Assembly (NCBI GenBank): GCA_023101885.1
Contig: JALPQD010000387.1
Location: forward strand, 1,809,223 to 1,873,222
Origin: Typhlomys cinereus
Taxonomy: Eukaryota > Chordata > Mammalia > Rodentia > Platacanthomyidae
DNA length: 64,000 bases
Direction: 5' to 3'
Shown here: piece after piece, positions 55,391 through 64,000 of the stretch
How positions within the stretch are numbered: the stretch's first letter is position 1
Layout of the letters: every line of letters begins with the position of its first letter
Translations under genes and position numbers: made by a program
Notes under the pieces: generated by a model
Told to the model about the DNA's origin: nothing
What the model saw: only the letters and a program-made list of their open reading frames with translations
Database searches by the model: none

Positions 55391-55625
55391 TTTTATCATT
55401 TTTTTTCTGCCAAACGGCGCCTTCTGGACCTGACAGGATTGCTGCATCCATGAACTTACTGTAGCTATGTATCTCTCCATAAGACCTACACAAGATTTGG
55501 CAAGATTTGGCAATGATTTGAAAAGTCACCATACCTTCCTGAGGATTAATACCAAGTTGGGGGGGGCTACTTTCCACAATGGAAAATCCACTCATATATG
55601 ATGCCTGTTGCAGTCAAATATGCCA
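55391..55625 (+). repeat. L1 3'-end fragment, old
   Basis: 'ccttctggacctgacaggattgctgcatccatgaacttactgtagc ... gacctacacaagatttggc' parallels the fragment at 1865. It ends in a G-rich run near 55,560. Confidence 0.45.
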
Positions 55626-55629
55626 AGAC

Positions 55630-55920
55630 AGTCAGACAAGATGATAACTAGGTACCTGCACATTCAAAAAAACAAGGAAGTAGGAGAAAGACCAGTTGGG
55701 GAGAAGAAGGGTAAAGTTGGGAAAAGGAAAGGAGAAAGGAATGAATAATAAGATAAGAACATGACATAAATCAATTGTATTCACATATGAAACTCTAAAA
55801 GAATAGCAATACATTTTTGTAAAGTCAGTCTTGAAAGGAGAAAAAGAAATCAATCCTGATTTGCAATAAAAAAATTCCCCTACTATGTAAGTGTCTTTTA
55901 TTATAATAATGTAAATCTAC
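55630..55920. other. No recognised feature
   Basis: Non-coding AT-rich DNA between L1 fragments. Confidence 0.4.
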
Positions 55921-55923
55921 ATG

Positions 55924-55936
55924 GAGGGAATTCTTT
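55924..55936. repeat. Target-site duplication of an L1 fragment, left
   Basis: GAGGGAATTCTTT, repeated at 56399-56411. Confidence 0.85.
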
Positions 55937-56398
55937 TTTATTATTATTATTATTTCTGCTCATACAAACTTAATAGGTACACCGGTTCCCTCCCTCCCTC
56001 CCTCCTCCTCCCTCCGAAACCCCTGCTCCCCCTCCCCTCACCCTTCCCTCCCTATCCCCCAGTGCCTCCCGCCCCAATTCCCAGAGAGTCCTGTCTTGTG
56101 CATGCCTGGCTCTCCTCTGGGCCCTCCTCTCCGATGACGTACAAGGACCCAGTGGCATTTCCCTGAACCCTTTCCCATGTTCCTCTTAACCATAGGAACA
56201 CTACTGTGGCTGCCAATCCCTTGCCTCCAAGGATCTTGGTGCCTTTAGCAGATGCTAGACTTTGTGAGGTCAATAGTGTGTTGGACATTGCGCCGGGCAT
56301 GCAATGTCCAATTATGATTGCTTCGGCCCTAACTTGTGTGGAGTATCTTGCAAATCATTGCTCCTCCCATCCTTTTGCTCTTACACTCTTACCGCCCT
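55937..56398 (-). mobile_element. L1 3' UTR fragment, minus strand, with 13-bp target-site duplication
   Basis: T-rich end, then 'ctgctcatacaaacttaataggtac', polypyrimidine tract and 3' UTR body down to 'cctcccatccttttgctcttacactcttaccgcc'. It corresponds closely to 35.5-35.95 kb of copy B reversed, truncated within the 3' UTR. A recent insertion by its duplication. Confidence 0.9.
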
Positions 56399-56411
56399 GA
56401 GGGAATTCTTT

Positions 56412-56655
56412 ATAGCCTCTTAAGTCCTTTTGGTAAACTTTACTTTATCCTGTCTCAACAATAACGTGACATACTGCAATAAAGTTTTCATGTCCTTCAA
56501 TTAAGAGATAAGAAACTAAAAATAAGAGAAAGTTCAATGCAATACTCAGAAAAACATTTTCTAAGTTCCTGGGCCAAGCCTAAGACCCCAATTATTGTTC
56601 TTATGTTTTGAAATTAGAGTGATTTGAATAGACTGGTGTTTTCCCAACTTTTCCT
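56412..56655. other. No recognised feature
   Basis: Non-coding AT-rich DNA. Confidence 0.4.
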
Positions 56656-56659
56656 CTAG

Positions 56660-57018
56660 GTCTGTTATGGTTTAAATGCTAGATACTCCCAACATGTTCA
56701 AGTATCTGAATCTTCAACTGGTGTTGATTTTTGGGAAGTTTGTGACATCTTTGATGGGTAGAGCTTTTCTTCAGGAAGTAGATGTCACAGGAACAGTCCT
56801 TGAGTTTTGGTGGCCTGGCCCTGCTTATTCTTACTTGTTCTAGCCATCTCTACCTCCTTGATATCTGCAATGACCTGAACCAGACTCCTGTTTCTGCCCC
56901 CAGCCACACAATTCCCACCATATCCTCTCTGAAACTTCAAGCCAAATAAATTCTCTCCTTTCTCCCTTAATTTGTATTTGAGTATTGTCTCACAGTAATA
57001 GAAGAAAAGTAACTACAG
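56660..57018 (+). repeat. Interspersed repeat, same family as 47.96 kb
   Basis: 'ctgttatggtttaaatgctagatactccc ... gttgatttttgggaagtttgtg' at the left and 'aagccaaataaattctctcc ... cacagtaatagaagaaaagtaactac' at the right. Confidence 0.55.
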
Positions 57019-57189
57019 TGTGTTTGTTATAACATAACAAAGGCTCCACAAAGAGACATCAGATCTTCAACTTCTACTTCTTAAACAAGGGAAACTCTGA
57101 GTACTTTCTAACTTCATATAGATTTGAGCTGTAAACAGTATTTCCAATGAACAACCTGGATTGTGATATTAACAGAAGAAAAAGATTTA

Positions 57190-57416
57190 GGGGGCTGGAG
57201 AGATGATTCTTATGAGCTAAACCTCTGCCTCAAAAGCAGAAAGATCTGAATTCAGATTCCATGTAAAAATACTAGGCAAGGCAGAAATGGCAGTGGCCTT
57301 CATTTATGGTCCTGGAAGGCAGAGACTGGGAAACCCCAGAGCATCACAAAGAGGAAGCAGAGAAATTCAGGGTGAATCATGAAGTCACCCTTGGGCCTCT
57401 ACGGTCACACACAGTG

Positions 57417-57497
<81 letters not shown>

Positions 57498-57520
57498 TAA
57501 ATAAATAAATAAATAGGAAA
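57190..57520 (+). mobile_element. tRNA-derived SINE, main family, with CT and CA tail
   Basis: The head is GGGGCTGGAGAGATGATTCT, then 'gatctgaattcagattcc', 'agaaattcagggtgaatcatgaagtcaccc', then (TC)n at 57,420-57,468, (CA)n to about 57,492 and (AAAT)n to 57,515. An unusual mixed tail; the rest matches the family. Confidence 0.8.
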
Positions 57521-57524
57521 AAAG

Positions 57525-58180
57525 AAAAATATTAGAAGTGCTTGAAATATATCATCTCTTCAGTTTTCTCTGGGAGTTTAGTCACAGATAAAAACATAAA
57601 AGTCCCTACTTGTGACTTTATTAGTACATATTATTTTCATTTATTAGTACATATTATTTTCATTCTGGCCATTTGGCCATTTGTAAAATAAAAGTTATCC
57701 TATTTTCATTAATGAATATAAATTGCTAAACATGCACATATACATACCTCCTGCTTTGGATTTTTGTACCTGTTGATATAAAGACCATAACCATATAAAC
57801 TTTTTGGTGACAGAATCTAAATTTTCTCCATTCAGTTTTAGGTAGCTTGTGATGCATAAAGACATGTAGGACATCATGTTTCACCACTAAATAATTTAAG
57901 ATTACATTGATATCGATGAAGGTATAACCTGCCAATGAACCATAAGGAGAAGAAAGGACAATGGATTTAAGAAAAAGAATGTTCAGACTAAGCAGAATAC
58001 CATGTGTTTGAAAGTTTTCATTTACAGCAGGGACAGACTGATTCTGTCTTTGGTTAACGAACATGAAATCATAGATGCAGTATAAAATAATAGGTGAAAA
58101 CTACTGTCATTGTATGATCAGAAACTCACTGGGAAAATAACAAAAAATAATGCTTTGAAATTGCCTCACAAATATTAAAA
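57525..58180. other. No recognised feature, but a 23-bp tandem repeat at the start
   Basis: TTTATTAGTACATATTATTT plus three more bases is present twice in direct tandem at about 57,617-57,662. The rest is AT-rich non-coding DNA. Confidence 0.5.
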
Positions 58181-58185
58181 ACAAG

Positions 58186-58365
58186 ACCAACAGAATGGCT
58201 TAGCATGTAAAAGCAATGCCACACAAGTATGACAACCTGGCAACAATCCCACAGGCTGGAAGGAGAGAGTGAATGCCTAAAAGTTGTCCCCTGACCTTCA
58301 CATACATATCATAACCATATCATATGTGTGCCCTCATTCTTACACAAGAATTTAAATAAAAATAG
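58186..58365 (+). mobile_element. tRNA-derived SINE, second type
   Basis: The head is '...caacagaatggcttagcatgtaaaagc', then 'acaacctggcaacaatccc', 'gttgtcccctgaccttcac' and an A-rich end. Structurally like the SINE at 43.2 kb. Confidence 0.5.
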
Positions 58366-58369
58366 AAAA

Positions 58370-59700
58370 GCTTGAATATACAGGAATGAATTTAACAATA
58401 TATATGCAAGAGCCCTAACCAGAAAACAAACTATAAAACATTGTGAAGATAATGAAAACAGATCCAGATAAGTAGAAATTGGAAGTCAAGTTGTTCAGAT
58501 GACAGATTTCCATATAGATCTACGTATTCAAAGCAATGTCAGTCATAATCCCAGTAGGATATTTTATGGAAATTGACAAGCTGATTCTAACATTTATATG
58601 GAAATTTAAGAGGCTCAGACCATCCAAGGAATTTTGGAAAGAAATGAAACTGGGTATTTTGTACAATACAAATTCAATATATACCAAGCTACAATAATAA
58701 AGAAATTGTGGCACTAGCATACAAAGTGACAAACAGGAAAAAGGAACAAAATAGGGAGCTGAGACAGACCCATTTATGATTATGTGTATTTTAACAAGTA
58801 TGACAAATATGGAAAGAAAGTCTTCTTAAAGCCTGCAAAACCTTGATCATACCCCCAAAATGATATGTGGTAAGCCATAGATGTAAACAAAATGCTAAAA
58901 TGACAAAGCATGAAAGGAAAGCCAAAAGAAAACATGTAACTTAGAGGAAGCACAGAAACAGAAAGCCAGAGTAAATGCACACGCACCACTATCACTAGTC
59001 AAACTTCCCAATCAAAATATACGTTTGAGAAAATGAATCCATGAATATATCATATAATGACCAAATCAGGATATTTGGTATAAACGACTCCTCAAAAATG
59101 TATCACCCTTTTATGGGAACTAGCAAGAAAAAACTGGAAGTATAGTCATGAAGTATAAAAATGTGGATCATTAGGATATGTTAACCAGCATCATCAACAA
59201 CAGCAAATTACTCCAAATCCATAATAGAGACGTCAACAACCAAGTTGATAAACCAAGCTAAAAATTGGCTATTAAGGACAGCAAGATGACTTAGCAAATA
59301 AAGGTGTCTGAGTTTGATCTTTGGAGCCCATACACACTGTGGCAAGCAAACACCTACTATCTCTGCTCCCTCTCCCTCTCCCTCTCCTTCTCCCTCTCCC
59401 TCTCCCTCTCCCTTCTCTCTCTCCTCTCTCTCTCTTTTTTCTCTCTCTCACCTAAGTAAAAAACATTAAGAATGTAATAATGATAGCAATCTGAATAGGT
59501 GCATATGAATGACCAATAAGGTTGTTAACTTACAAAGTAATATTGATCATCAAGAAAATACAAATAAAAAGTTACAATGAGATACTAATAGATTTGCTAA
59601 ATTTAATTAGACAGCATCAAATGTTGGTAAATGTACAGAGGCAATGGTGAATCTCATACATTGTTGGTAAGAATATTAAAAATATTAAAATAATGGTATA
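58370..59700 (+). repeat. Ancient L1 fragment, interrupted by a SINE
   Basis: Successive segments in order fit the ORF2 C-terminal half of old L1 elements: 'gcaatgtcagtcataatcccagtagg', 'ctaacatttatatggaaattt', 'accaagctacaataataaag', and near the end 'aatacaaataaaaagttacaatgagata ... cattgttggtaagaatatt'. Many indels and stops, no intact frame. A SINE occupies 59,278-59,465. Confidence 0.65.
59278..59465 (+). mobile_element. tRNA-derived SINE with (CCCTCT)n tail
   Basis: The head is 'ggacagcaagatgacttagcaaataaagg', a short body, then CCCTCTCCCTCTCC repeats at about 59,365-59,450, and an A-rich end. Confidence 0.6.
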
Positions 59701-59721
59701 AAAGTGCTAAAATTTATTAAT

Positions 59722-60010
59722 GTCATGGTTAATTTTAGGTATCTTGACTTAGAACCTGGTAAAGCATTATTTTAGTGGTATCTATAAGGCCAATACTACA
59801 TGTACTATATAAAGAAGGTCCCTTCCCTTGTAGGTGACTATCATCTAATTGTCCAAGAATCCCAACAGAAATATGAATAACAGAAATTGGTCTCTATCTC
59901 TGAGACAAAAGATGCACTTTCCCTTTCTCTTGGACAACAAAAGTTTAAGCTCAAACCTTTGAGTATCAAGACTTATACCAACAGCCTCTCCCTTAGATTC
60001 TCAGGCTTTG
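59722..60010 (+). repeat. Old interspersed repeat, uncertain family
   Basis: 'gtcatggttaattttaggtatcttgacttag' is the kind of left end seen in old mammalian DNA-transposon-type repeats. The body is too diverged to name. Confidence 0.35.
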
Positions 60011-60337
60011 AGTATGAGTAATAGAAAGTTCTTTTATTAGATCCTCTATCAGACTCCCTGGTTAAGAATAAGTCACATGACTAGTCTCCTGAAGTCTACA
60101 GCCTCAAATTGGTTTATAATGGTACATCTCAGGTATCATAATCACATGAGCAATTCCCTAATATATCAACTTTTGTCTATCTAGACATATAACTTACCAG
60201 TCATCTCTGGAAAATAATATATACAGTTATATACAAGCTGGAACTTCCTGCAGAACCAAACATAAATTTTTTTATCCTGAGGAGTATCTGAGAAAAATAG
60301 AAAGTCATCCTTACAAATTGATAGTGCAAAAGTGATT

Positions 60338-60440
60338 GGAATTAGAGGTAGCAGACTTTAGGAGAATCAAGAGGATCACTAAATGTTCAGGGCCAGTCTG
60401 GTCTAGGAACAGAGTTTCAGGCATGGCTACCCAATAAGAC
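60338..60440 (+). repeat. Old B1-like fragment
   Basis: 'gaattagaggtagcagactttaggagaatcaagaggatcac ... ggccagtctggtctaggaac' resembles the middle of a decayed B1. Confidence 0.4.
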
Positions 60441-60449
60441 CTTATGTTC

Positions 60450-61210
60450 CACTGACTCTTCTGTTGCTGATATACATGACCAAAAAATTTAGGGGAAGAA
60501 GGGGCTTTATTTTATCTTATAGTTCTTGGTTGCACTCCAGCACAGTAGGAGACTTTGAAGCAAAAGAGGAGCCAGGGGAACAGTCACACCATATACACAG
60601 TAAGAACATAGAGAGGGGCATACTTCTTACTGACCAGTCTTCATACATGCTAAACCAGCCCTCTCCATCTTACCCACCCATCCAGAGTGTCATGGTTGGA
60701 ATATGAGTTGTCCCCCACAGGCTCATGCATTTGCATTCTTAGCTGTTATAAATGTTTAGGAAGGATGAGGTCCTTTCAAGAGGTGGAGCCTTGCTGAAGG
60801 AAGGCACATTCCAAAGCACAGACCTTCAAGATGGGTAGCCCCGCCCTGCTTCTGCTAGTAGTCTGTTCTTTCAGTCTGAAGCTTGCTCTTTCTACCTCCA
60901 TGATGATGGGCATGACCTGTTGCCTGCCTTGCCTTTTATGCCATAATGGACTGTGTCTCCTCTTGGAAACTACAAGTCAAATAAATCTTCCTTTCTCTCC
61001 AGAAGTCATAAGTGAGTATCATCTCACAGCAACAGAAAGAGTAACTACATCAACTGAGAATGGTCCCACACACTATAAACTACATCCTTTCTGCACCAAT
61101 TAGTTAATCACCCACAGGCTTGTTCAGGACTCACCTCAACTAAATAAATCTTCACAGATGTGCTCAAAGTCTTGACTTTCATTTATCAAGTTAGTATCTA
61201 TTAATAATTG
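60450..61210 (-). repeat. Rodent interspersed repeat, minus strand, split by another repeat
   Basis: The left piece (60,450-60,689) runs from 'tgttgctgatatacatgaccaaaaaatttaggggaag'. The right piece (61,056-61,210) ends 'cctcaactaaataaatcttcacagatgtgctcaaagtcttgactttcatttatcaag'. Between them lies an element in the opposite orientation. Confidence 0.5.
60690..61055 (+). repeat. Interspersed repeat nested in the previous one
   Basis: Begins 'gtgtcatggttggaatatgagttgtcccccacaggctcatgc', includes 'ggtggagccttgctgaagg', and ends 'gtaactacatc'. Same family as 47.96 and 56.66 kb, so the two families have overlapped by insertion. Confidence 0.55.
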
Positions 61211-61214
61211 CCAC

Positions 61215-61710
61215 ATGCTGTCTCAAAAGAAGGAAAAGCTATATTAATTGTTTGTCAATGCACAATAATTCCAAACTTTCTGGCTTTCAAATAAAATACA
61301 TTTATTATCTTATGTTGTCCTTGTGTGGGTAAGAAAATGAAGCATATGTATTCTCTGCTCAGGGCTTTGCAATCAAAGTGTCAGCAGGATATATTTTCAC
61401 TTTGAAGCTCCACTGGGGAAGAATACATTTTAAACCTGATCAAGTCATTGGAAGAAATCATTTTCTTGTGGTTGTGAACCTGAAAGCCCCCATTTGTGAC
61501 TCACTACTGACTGGAGGTTACCTTCATCTTTTTTTCCAGATGACCTTCTCAACATGGCTGCTGACTTCTTCCAAGTTGGCTCATGACAGAATCTCTACCA
61601 AGAGTATTCTCTCAAGATAGAAACTTCTATAACAAACTCATTGTGACAGAACTTGACCTTTTCTGCATTTTGTGGGTTAGAATGGAGTCACAGATAATCC
61701 CTACAACTTC
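61215..61710 (+). repeat. Ancient mammalian repeat, probably MaLR/MER-type
   Basis: 'ctggctttcaaataaaatacatttattatcttatg ... tctgctcagggctttgcaatcaaagtgtcagcaggat ... ctccactggggaag ... tcaacatggctgctgacttcttccaagt' is a widespread placental-mammal repeat pattern. I do not give a definite name. Confidence 0.5.
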
Positions 61711-61779
61711 AAGATGAGGAGAAACATAAAAGCACAAGGGCATGTCAGAGAAAATAAAGGAGAAAAACAAGAGTGAGCA

Positions 61780-62060
61780 TGTTCATCAATAAGAAAATAA
61801 ACAGTGTTGTGTCCTTGTCAAAGAATACAGCTCAGCGACAGTAAGGAATCTTCAAAATGTGTTTATTGATGAACAAGTTTTTTCACAAATATCACATATT
61901 CCCTATTTCATTCCATTTATGTGGAGTTCTACAACAGGAAAAGAAATTATTTATGGTGAGAAAAACCCAGAATAGCATTTGCCCCTAGGGAATGAGGATG
62001 GTATCATTAGGAAAGGGATAAAAGAAACATTCTGAGGTGAAGTAATGTTGTACAGCAGGT
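61780..62060 (+). repeat. Ancient L1 3'-end fragment
   Basis: 'caaagaatacagctcagcgacag ... tccatttatgtggagttctacaacagg ... gcatttgcccctagggaatgagg' follows the order of the 3' end of old L1 elements. Diverged, no open frame. Confidence 0.6.
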
Positions 62061-62064
62061 CTGC

Positions 62065-62555
62065 AAACAATGTGTCTGACTGGTAGCTTAGCTTAAGCCC
62101 CTGCTGTGGTAAGAGTATTCGTGACATGAAGAAAATAGATCTGGTTTCTATGGGTTACATTTTCAGAGTTTGTCATTTACTTCATTTTCACAGATATTTT
62201 TATCTAAGATTAAGTGTGCAGGAAGTTAATCATTATAAAACCATTTTGGCTCAAAAACATAAGAAAACAATGATGGAATGGGAAAAATCTTCACTTGGAG
62301 ATTCCTAGCGTGATCAGTGATTCGGGTCATAAACACTGGCCAAAAAATATTGAGAAAAGAGACAACCGCATGCTCTGGAATGATTGATCACCCCACCAAA
62401 TACCTTAACTGTAAACAGAGAGGTTACTGCACAGTGGAGAAATCTAGCATAAACCTCATTAAACAGGTGGTCAAACAGCATGACCTAGAAAGGGTAAAAC
62501 TGACAACATGATAGGATCCAAGCAGATAGAGCACAACATTTAACAGTCGGTCAGC
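62065..62555. other. No recognised feature
   Basis: Frames of 60-64 codons at 62126-62308 and 62317-62511 have no known domain. Confidence 0.4.
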
Positions 62556-62579
62556 TCAGGTGATTAGAGCACAGTGTAT

Positions 62580-62948
62580 TGGAGAGTGACAACAGGGTGT
62601 TGGAGTCACTGTGGCGGATAAGGTGTTTATCGTGCGACCATGAGGACCAGAGTCTGGCATTTCCAGAGCCCACTTAAATGCTGGGCAGGCATTGTGGCCA
62701 CCTGAATTCTTGTACTTAAGAACCAGATACAGAGGACCTACAGGACCAGCTATCTAGGCAGACATGATGAGCTCTAGGTTCAACTGAGATTGCCTGCCTC
62801 AGTACATAAAGTGGACAGCAAGTGGGTAAGACACTTAATATGAGCTCCAGGTCTCCACACACATCCACACACTGGTGCACCATGCATACACACATGTATC
62901 CACACACATACACATGTGCTTGTACTCCTCTACACAAACACACACTAA
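62580..62948 (+). mobile_element. B4-like composite SINE
   Basis: 'ggcggataaggtgtttatcgtgcgaccatgaggaccagagtctgg' (head), B1-like middle ('tgaattcttgtacttaag ... tgagattgcctgcctcag'), and a CA-rich tail with CACACATGTATCCACACAC. Orientation plus. Confidence 0.6.
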
Positions 62949-62949
62949 A

Positions 62950-64000
62950 GAAGGTATGACATTACACGTAGGCTTTTCTTGCCGAACAGTCTGACTCACA
63001 TGGTCTGCACTATTTAAAATGTCATTTTTACAAAAGAGAAAAAGGTTGAGAAAGTTGTTTTTGGTCAAATGAATCCTAGGAGATGTAACTATCAAATAAA
63101 ATAAGTGGATTATGAAGCATATAAGAACCAAAACTTTAAAAAAATCTTTGAAAGAAGAGCTTCAGAAATTTAAATATTTATTAAATGATATTCAACAATA
63201 TTAAACATTCTAGATGTGAGGCTGACATTGTGCTGCTTAAGACTATCTTGTTCTCAGGATTTGCATTCTTTATTTGCAGGTGTGTTTCATGTGATCTGAA
63301 AATTTATTTCAGATGATTCAGCAGAGCAAGAGGCAAGATAAAATGAATCAAGGCAGAGAGAAGAGAGAGAGAGCAAATTTGGTAAGATGGTAACTGATGA
63401 GCAGAATTGCAAACATACATTTTTAGCTCTTCTATGGGCTTCAAATTGGTAGAACCATCATTCAACTTTTCCTTCATGAAGGAGTACTTATGTTCTCCTA
63501 ACCCTCTCAACTGTAGATAGCTATAAAATTGACAAAACCTTCAAATGACTGTTTGAGGGAGTGCACAACAGGTCAACAAGCACCAATGACTACAACTACT
63601 GATAGAAGAGAAAGAGAAGAAGTAAGCCCAATTGTTGACCTGGTCTTCCAGCAAGGGTCTTTTTTCCAGATTCCATTACACAAAAGTAAAGCACAGAATT
63701 TTGGCACTCACTGAATTGAATTCAGAGTTAAGTACGCTGCAGGTAGCTAGAATTTAAAAGCCAGAAAAACAGATGGGAGGGAATTGTGCAGAGAAAAATC
63801 TCTAGAATTTGCATAAAGGTTTCGGTGTCTTTGACTGAATAATGGACTGACTATGTATAATGCAAAAACAGTAGCCTTTAAGGATCTATGAATGAAATGG
63901 AAATTCGAGTTTGTAAATATTAGTAGTGAAGGGACACTACAGAATACTACTGACATGTAGATGAGACTTTAGGAAGGACATCCTAAACTGGATGACTACA
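62950..64000. other. No recognised feature
   Basis: AT-rich non-coding DNA to the end of the window. Small frames without recognisable content. Confidence 0.45.

Noticed and set aside
43361..59450. Evenly repeated short units as possible CRISPR array or satellite
   Set aside because: The units are simple TC/CA/CCCTCT microsatellites without spacers. CRISPR arrays are not expected in a rodent genome.

Overview
This window looks like a gene-poor stretch of a rodent nuclear genome. I find no host protein-coding gene, rRNA, tRNA gene or CRISPR array that I can support. AT-rich non-coding DNA is filled with LINE-1 copies, an endogenous retrovirus (ERV), tRNA-derived SINEs, B1 and B4-like SINEs, DNA-transposon-like repeats and CA/CT microsatellites. 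B1 (7SL-type) together with B4-like composites points to a myomorph rodent. The commonest SINE, with a head like 'ggctggagagatggctcag' and an internal 'aatccaggatgattcctgaagtca' type body, is not the B2 of mouse or rat, so a non-murid such as a jerboa, jumping mouse or mole-rat relative is possible. That species guess is weak.

Layout. 0-20 kb: old dispersed repeats, SINEs, L1 3' ends on both strands and two recently duplicated segments inside one repeat family. 20.29-25.96 kb: a young gammaretrovirus-like ERV with two 461-bp LTRs (8 differences), a 5-bp target duplication, a tRNA-Pro-type primer site, a polypurine tract and a strong splice-donor match. Its coding capacity is gone: 26 codons of gag, a decayed nucleocapsid/protease piece and the last 94 codons of env remain. 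Its leader holds four copies of a 25-nt hairpin whose stems covary. 26-28.5 kb: B4 and B1 SINEs. 28.50-36.55 kb: an almost complete but dead L1 (ORF1 plus ORF2) with a second, 5'-truncated L1 inserted in its 3' UTR. Both have clear target-site duplications. 36.6-64 kb: spaced repeats, including L1 3'-end fragments at 40.2, 55.2 and 55.9 kb, ancient L1 pieces at 52-53, 58-59 and 62 kb, and long simple-sequence tracts.

How the parts relate. The ERV parts form one retrotransposon that could have moved only with proteins supplied by another virus or element, as mouse VL30 does. The L1 parts explain the SINEs and L1 fragments, several of which keep the 10-17 bp duplications made by L1 machinery. 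No new enzyme system was found. The most original signal is the covarying hairpin array in the ERV leader. Repeat family names are from memory of consensus shapes and were not checked against a database. Long stretches with no recognised feature are listed as such.
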